Origin: Candidatus Borrarchaeum weybense | GTDB lineage: Archaea; Asgardarchaeota; Sifarchaeia; Borrarchaeales; Borrarchaeaceae | NCBI GenBank assembly: GCA_019057385.1 | Contig: JAHQJS010000005.1 | Span: 378,799-442,798 of the forward strand | DNA length: 64,000 nt | Reading direction: 5' to 3' | Shown: positions 61,771 through 64,000 of the stretch, in pieces | Position numbering within the stretch: the stretch's first letter is position 1 | How the letters are laid out: each line of letters opens with the position of its first letter | Notes under the pieces: model-generated | What the model was told of the DNA's origin: nothing | Database searches by the model: none | The model's input: only the letters and a program-made list of their open reading frames with translations | Translations under genes and position numbers: made by a program

Positions 61771-62994
61771 ATGGCAAGACGACTTTGGGAACTTGGTATT
61801 ATCCTTGTGCTTCTTGCAGCAATGATTATCATAGTAGGAGTAGTGATAATCACAATTGCCCTGATTTTTCAGCAAATCAATAGTCTCAGCCTCACTGAAC
61901 TTTTAACAACTATCATTTGGCCAGTGCAATTAAGTGGCTGGTTAGGCTGGCTTATGTATATTGTTTGGTGGTTTTTTCTTGCGGGAATTTGTGTCATTAT
62001 TTTATCAGGGATCGTAGGGTTGCTTAAACCGAAAAGGAGAATGCCTGTCAAAACTTCAGCTGAACTTATATCACCTCCGGAAGATCTTAAAGTCGTTGTG
62101 ACTATACCTGCTTACAATGAGGAAGAAACTATTGCGGATGTTATAGAAGGATGCAAAAATTATGCAAGTGAGATTCTAGTGATAGATGATGGATCTACAG
62201 ACAAAACAAGAGAAATAGCAGAATTGGCAGGAGTAAAAATTATAATACACAAAATGAACAGGGGTTTAAGCGAGACTATTCAGGATGGCTTAAGAGCAGC
62301 ATTAAATGCTGGCGCAGATATTATAATAAATATTGATGCAGACGGGCAATATTTACCCAAGGAAATCCCAAAACTAATAAGTCCCATTGTAAACGATGAA
62401 GCCGATTTCGTATTGGGCTCACGATTTGCTGGACACATCGAAGAAATGCCATGGATAAAAAGATTTGGAAATAGACTATTTACACGAGTTGTTCGAACAC
62501 TTACTAACACTGAAATTAGTGATGGGCAGACTGGCTTTAGAGCATTCAATCGAGTGGCTGCCCTGGCGTCAATAGATTTAGCGGGAAGATATACTTATAC
62601 GCAGGAACAAATTATTCGTTTAATAGAAGAAGGCTTTCGTGTTGCAGAGGTGCCCATTTATTTTGCAAAGAGAAAAAGTGGATCATCTCGCCTTATTGCG
62701 AGTCCATTAGGCTATGGCGCAAAAGCGCTAGCGGTCACGCTGAGAACATACCGCGATTATCATCCGGTGTTATTTTTTGGAATCCTAGGGGGAATTTTTA
62801 TCATAGCAGGCATATTACTTGGGGGTTTTGTGATTATTGAGTGGATAACGACCGGGTTGGTCTTCCATGAATCTACAGCAGTACTTGCAGCTGTGTTTGT
62901 AATGAGTGGATTCCAATTCTTATTCTTCGGTTTTCTTGCTGACATGTTTGCAAACTTAAAGCGACTGACAAAAAGAAATAATGAAAGAAGTTAG
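61771..62994 (+). CDS. Membrane GT2, dolichol-phosphate sugar synthase-like
   Basis: 407 residues. Two or three N-terminal helices (about 8-32, 48-90) precede a DPM1/GtrB-like GT2 domain: VVTIPAYNEEETIADVIEGC, ILVIDDGSTDKT, NRGLSETIQDGLRAAL, IINIDADGQYLPKEIP and GSRFAG, then SDGQTGFRAFNR and ITYTQEQIIRLIE-like. Two C-terminal helices follow (about 335-357, 372-397). It probably transfers a sugar to a polyprenyl phosphate for glycosylation outside the cell. The extra N-terminal membrane part is unusual for this family. Confidence 0.9.
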   Translation: MARRLWELGIILVLLAAMIIIVGVVIITIALIFQQINSLSLTELLTTIIWPVQLSGWLGWLMYIVWWFFLAGICVIILSGIVGLLKPKRRMPVKTSAELISPPEDLKVVVTIPAYNEEETIADVIEGCKNYASEILVIDDGSTDKTREIAELAGVKIIIHKMNRGLSETIQDGLRAALNAGADIIINIDADGQYLPKEIPKLISPIVNDEADFVLGSRFAGHIEEMPWIKRFGNRLFTRVVRTLTNTEISDGQTGFRAFNRVAALASIDLAGRYTYTQEQIIRLIEEGFRVAEVPIYFAKRKSGSSRLIASPLGYGAKALAVTLRTYRDYHPVLFFGILGGIFIIAGILLGGFVIIEWITTGLVFHESTAVLAAVFVMSGFQFLFFGFLADMFANLKRLTKRNNERS

Positions 62995-63033
62995 TGAAAT
63001 TTTTATTAGTCCAACTGAGTATAAGGAAAATCG

Positions 63034-64000
63034 ATGATCGACTATAGGGTTTTTCTAACTTACGAGCTTCTAGTGATTGCTTTACCACTTCTGATAATTC
63101 TACTGTATTATATTCTTTTTACTATCGTTGTTTTAGTTCGCTCATCTCCGCCTGTTAAACGTGAAAATGACCTGGATGTCAGCTTTATTGTACCTACCTA
63201 CAACGAGGAGAGTTATATTAGACAAAAAATTGGAGCTCTGCGAGAACTAAAGCCTAATGACCAGATAATAGTTGTGGACAGTGGATCAACTGATGCGACT
63301 CCATCAATTTTGGATGAATATGCAAGAAAAGGATACATTGATTTCATCAAAGAAGATACGCGAAAAGGAAAAGCAACTGCTTTAAATAAAGCATTTCTCG
63401 AGACAAAAGGGAGAGTCGTAATAATAACAGATGCCGATGCGTTTCTGCCTCCTGATAGCGTCAGTAAATTACTAGAGAATTTTGCAGATGAACAGGTAGG
63501 AGGTGTCGGAGGTGCTTTAATAGAAGTTAAGAACAAAGATTTAGACAAAATTGATGTCACTTCTACGTCCTTTTTGAAAGCGCGAGAGACTTTCAGAATT
63601 TTAGAAGGCAACCTTGATTCAGTGCCTTTTACAGAAGGAAGTTTAGTCGCATTTAGACAAGAACTATTATCTCCACTTCCAATTGATACAATATCTGATG
63701 ATATGGAATTAGTTCTTTTAGTTAGGGAGAAAGGCTATAGAGTAGTTTTTGAACCTAAAGCACTTGTTTTAGGAGTTGTTCCAACAAGATATTTAGCAAG
63801 ATTGAAAAGGAAAATCCGTCATCAAATTGGTTCAATACAGGCAATAGTCCGTCATAAAAAAATGATGTTTAACACAAAATATGGTTATTTTGGAACGTTT
63901 ATCATGCCATTCCATGCTTTTCGTCTTCTAATTCAGCCCTACCTGGTTTTTTCTTCATTAATTCTTGGTCTAATCTTCTTCCCAGAACTGATTAACGTTC
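63034..64000 (+). CDS. Membrane GT2, 3' end beyond window
   Basis: An open frame from ATG at 63034 (after AAGGAAAA) to the window end, at least 322 residues. An N-terminal helix (about 8-36), then VSFIVPTYNEESYIRQKIGAL, IIVVDSGSTDATPSI, KGKATALNKAF, VIITDADAFLPPD, a DDMELVLLVREKGYRVVFEP block and the processive-type RHQIGSIQAIVRHKKMM. The last visible residues begin a C-terminal membrane part. It resembles cellulose/hyaluronan-synthase-like GT2 enzymes. Truncated by the window, not by mutation. Confidence 0.88.
   Translation, partial: MIDYRVFLTYELLVIALPLLIILLYYILFTIVVLVRSSPPVKRENDLDVSFIVPTYNEESYIRQKIGALRELKPNDQIIVVDSGSTDATPSILDEYARKGYIDFIKEDTRKGKATALNKAFLETKGRVVIITDADAFLPPDSVSKLLENFADEQVGGVGGALIEVKNKDLDKIDVTSTSFLKARETFRILEGNLDSVPFTEGSLVAFRQELLSPLPIDTISDDMELVLLVREKGYRVVFEPKALVLGVVPTRYLARLKRKIRHQIGSIQAIVRHKKMMFNTKYGYFGTFIMPFHAFRLLIQPYLVFSSLILGLIFFPELINV

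Noticed and set aside
1..64000. CRISPR array or prophage
   Set aside because: No regularly spaced direct repeats, no Cas genes, no phage structural or integrase genes seen.

Overview
This window is a piece of an AT-rich archaeal chromosome. The archaeal signs are: an L11-L1-L10(P0)-L12(P1) ribosomal protein operon followed by an archaeal-type leucyl-tRNA synthetase; two tRNA genes with CCA encoded and introns at non-canonical sites; an ADP-forming acetyl-CoA synthetase with its DRTGG partner; HdrC/HdrB-type iron-sulfur proteins; a methylene-tetrahydromethanopterin dehydrogenase; a presenilin-type membrane protease; and zinc-ribbon plus membrane proteins. I cannot place it more precisely. An uncultivated TACK- or Asgard-like lineage fits, but nothing here proves it. 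Central carbon genes (pgk, ADP-forming acetyl-CoA synthetase) suggest a sugar or peptide fermenter with C1/pterin chemistry.

Layout. 0.5-16 kb is an accessory region built around eight intact genes (nine domains) and one relic of a small Cys-motif protein family that resembles L-2-amino-thiazoline-4-carboxylate hydrolase / V4R-like domains. They lie in two oppositely oriented clusters. Three of these genes, plus a GC-richer flavodoxin-fold oxidoreductase gene, share a 17-nt hairpin-forming element 34-36 nt before the start codon. A triple-intron tRNA-Ile, a LigD-type 3'-phosphoesterase and an endonuclease III sit inside this region, followed by a TatD-like hydrolase, a methyltransferase, MtdB and an ABC-2 exporter. 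16-21 kb holds a bacterial-style PAS histidine kinase, a nucleotidyltransferase-like orphan and a TnpB-related gene. 21-31.5 kb is metabolic: aminotransferase, a large unknown protein, a small MacB-like ABC pair, argH/argG, a 2,4-diaminopentanoate-dehydrogenase-like enzyme, acylphosphatase and a phosphoribosyltransferase.

31.5-34.6 kb encodes five small membrane proteins, three of them zinc ribbon + polyproline + membrane domain. 34.6-37 kb is an HdrC-HdrB-nitrilase operon. 37-44 kb carries pgk, then on the other strand acetyl-CoA synthetase, the DRTGG protein, a GcvH-like protein and a CoA-disulfide-reductase-like enzyme. 44-50 kb is the ribosomal/LeuRS block. 50-54 kb is a redox patch (nitroreductase, broken flavin reductase, rubredoxin-like protein, flavodoxin) with an intron-containing tRNA-Arg, a broken leucine-rich-repeat gene and thiL. 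54-64 kb starts with the presenilin homologue and then becomes a cell-surface glycan cluster (five glycosyltransferases and a UDP-sugar dehydrogenase) containing a TnpB gene with a rearranged-looking RuvC site.

The strongest candidate for something undescribed is the Cys-motif paralogue array with its constant-distance leader hairpin and linked flavodoxin-like oxidoreductase. The clearest unusual RNA feature is tRNA-Ile(GAU) with three introns in the D-loop, variable region and T-loop.
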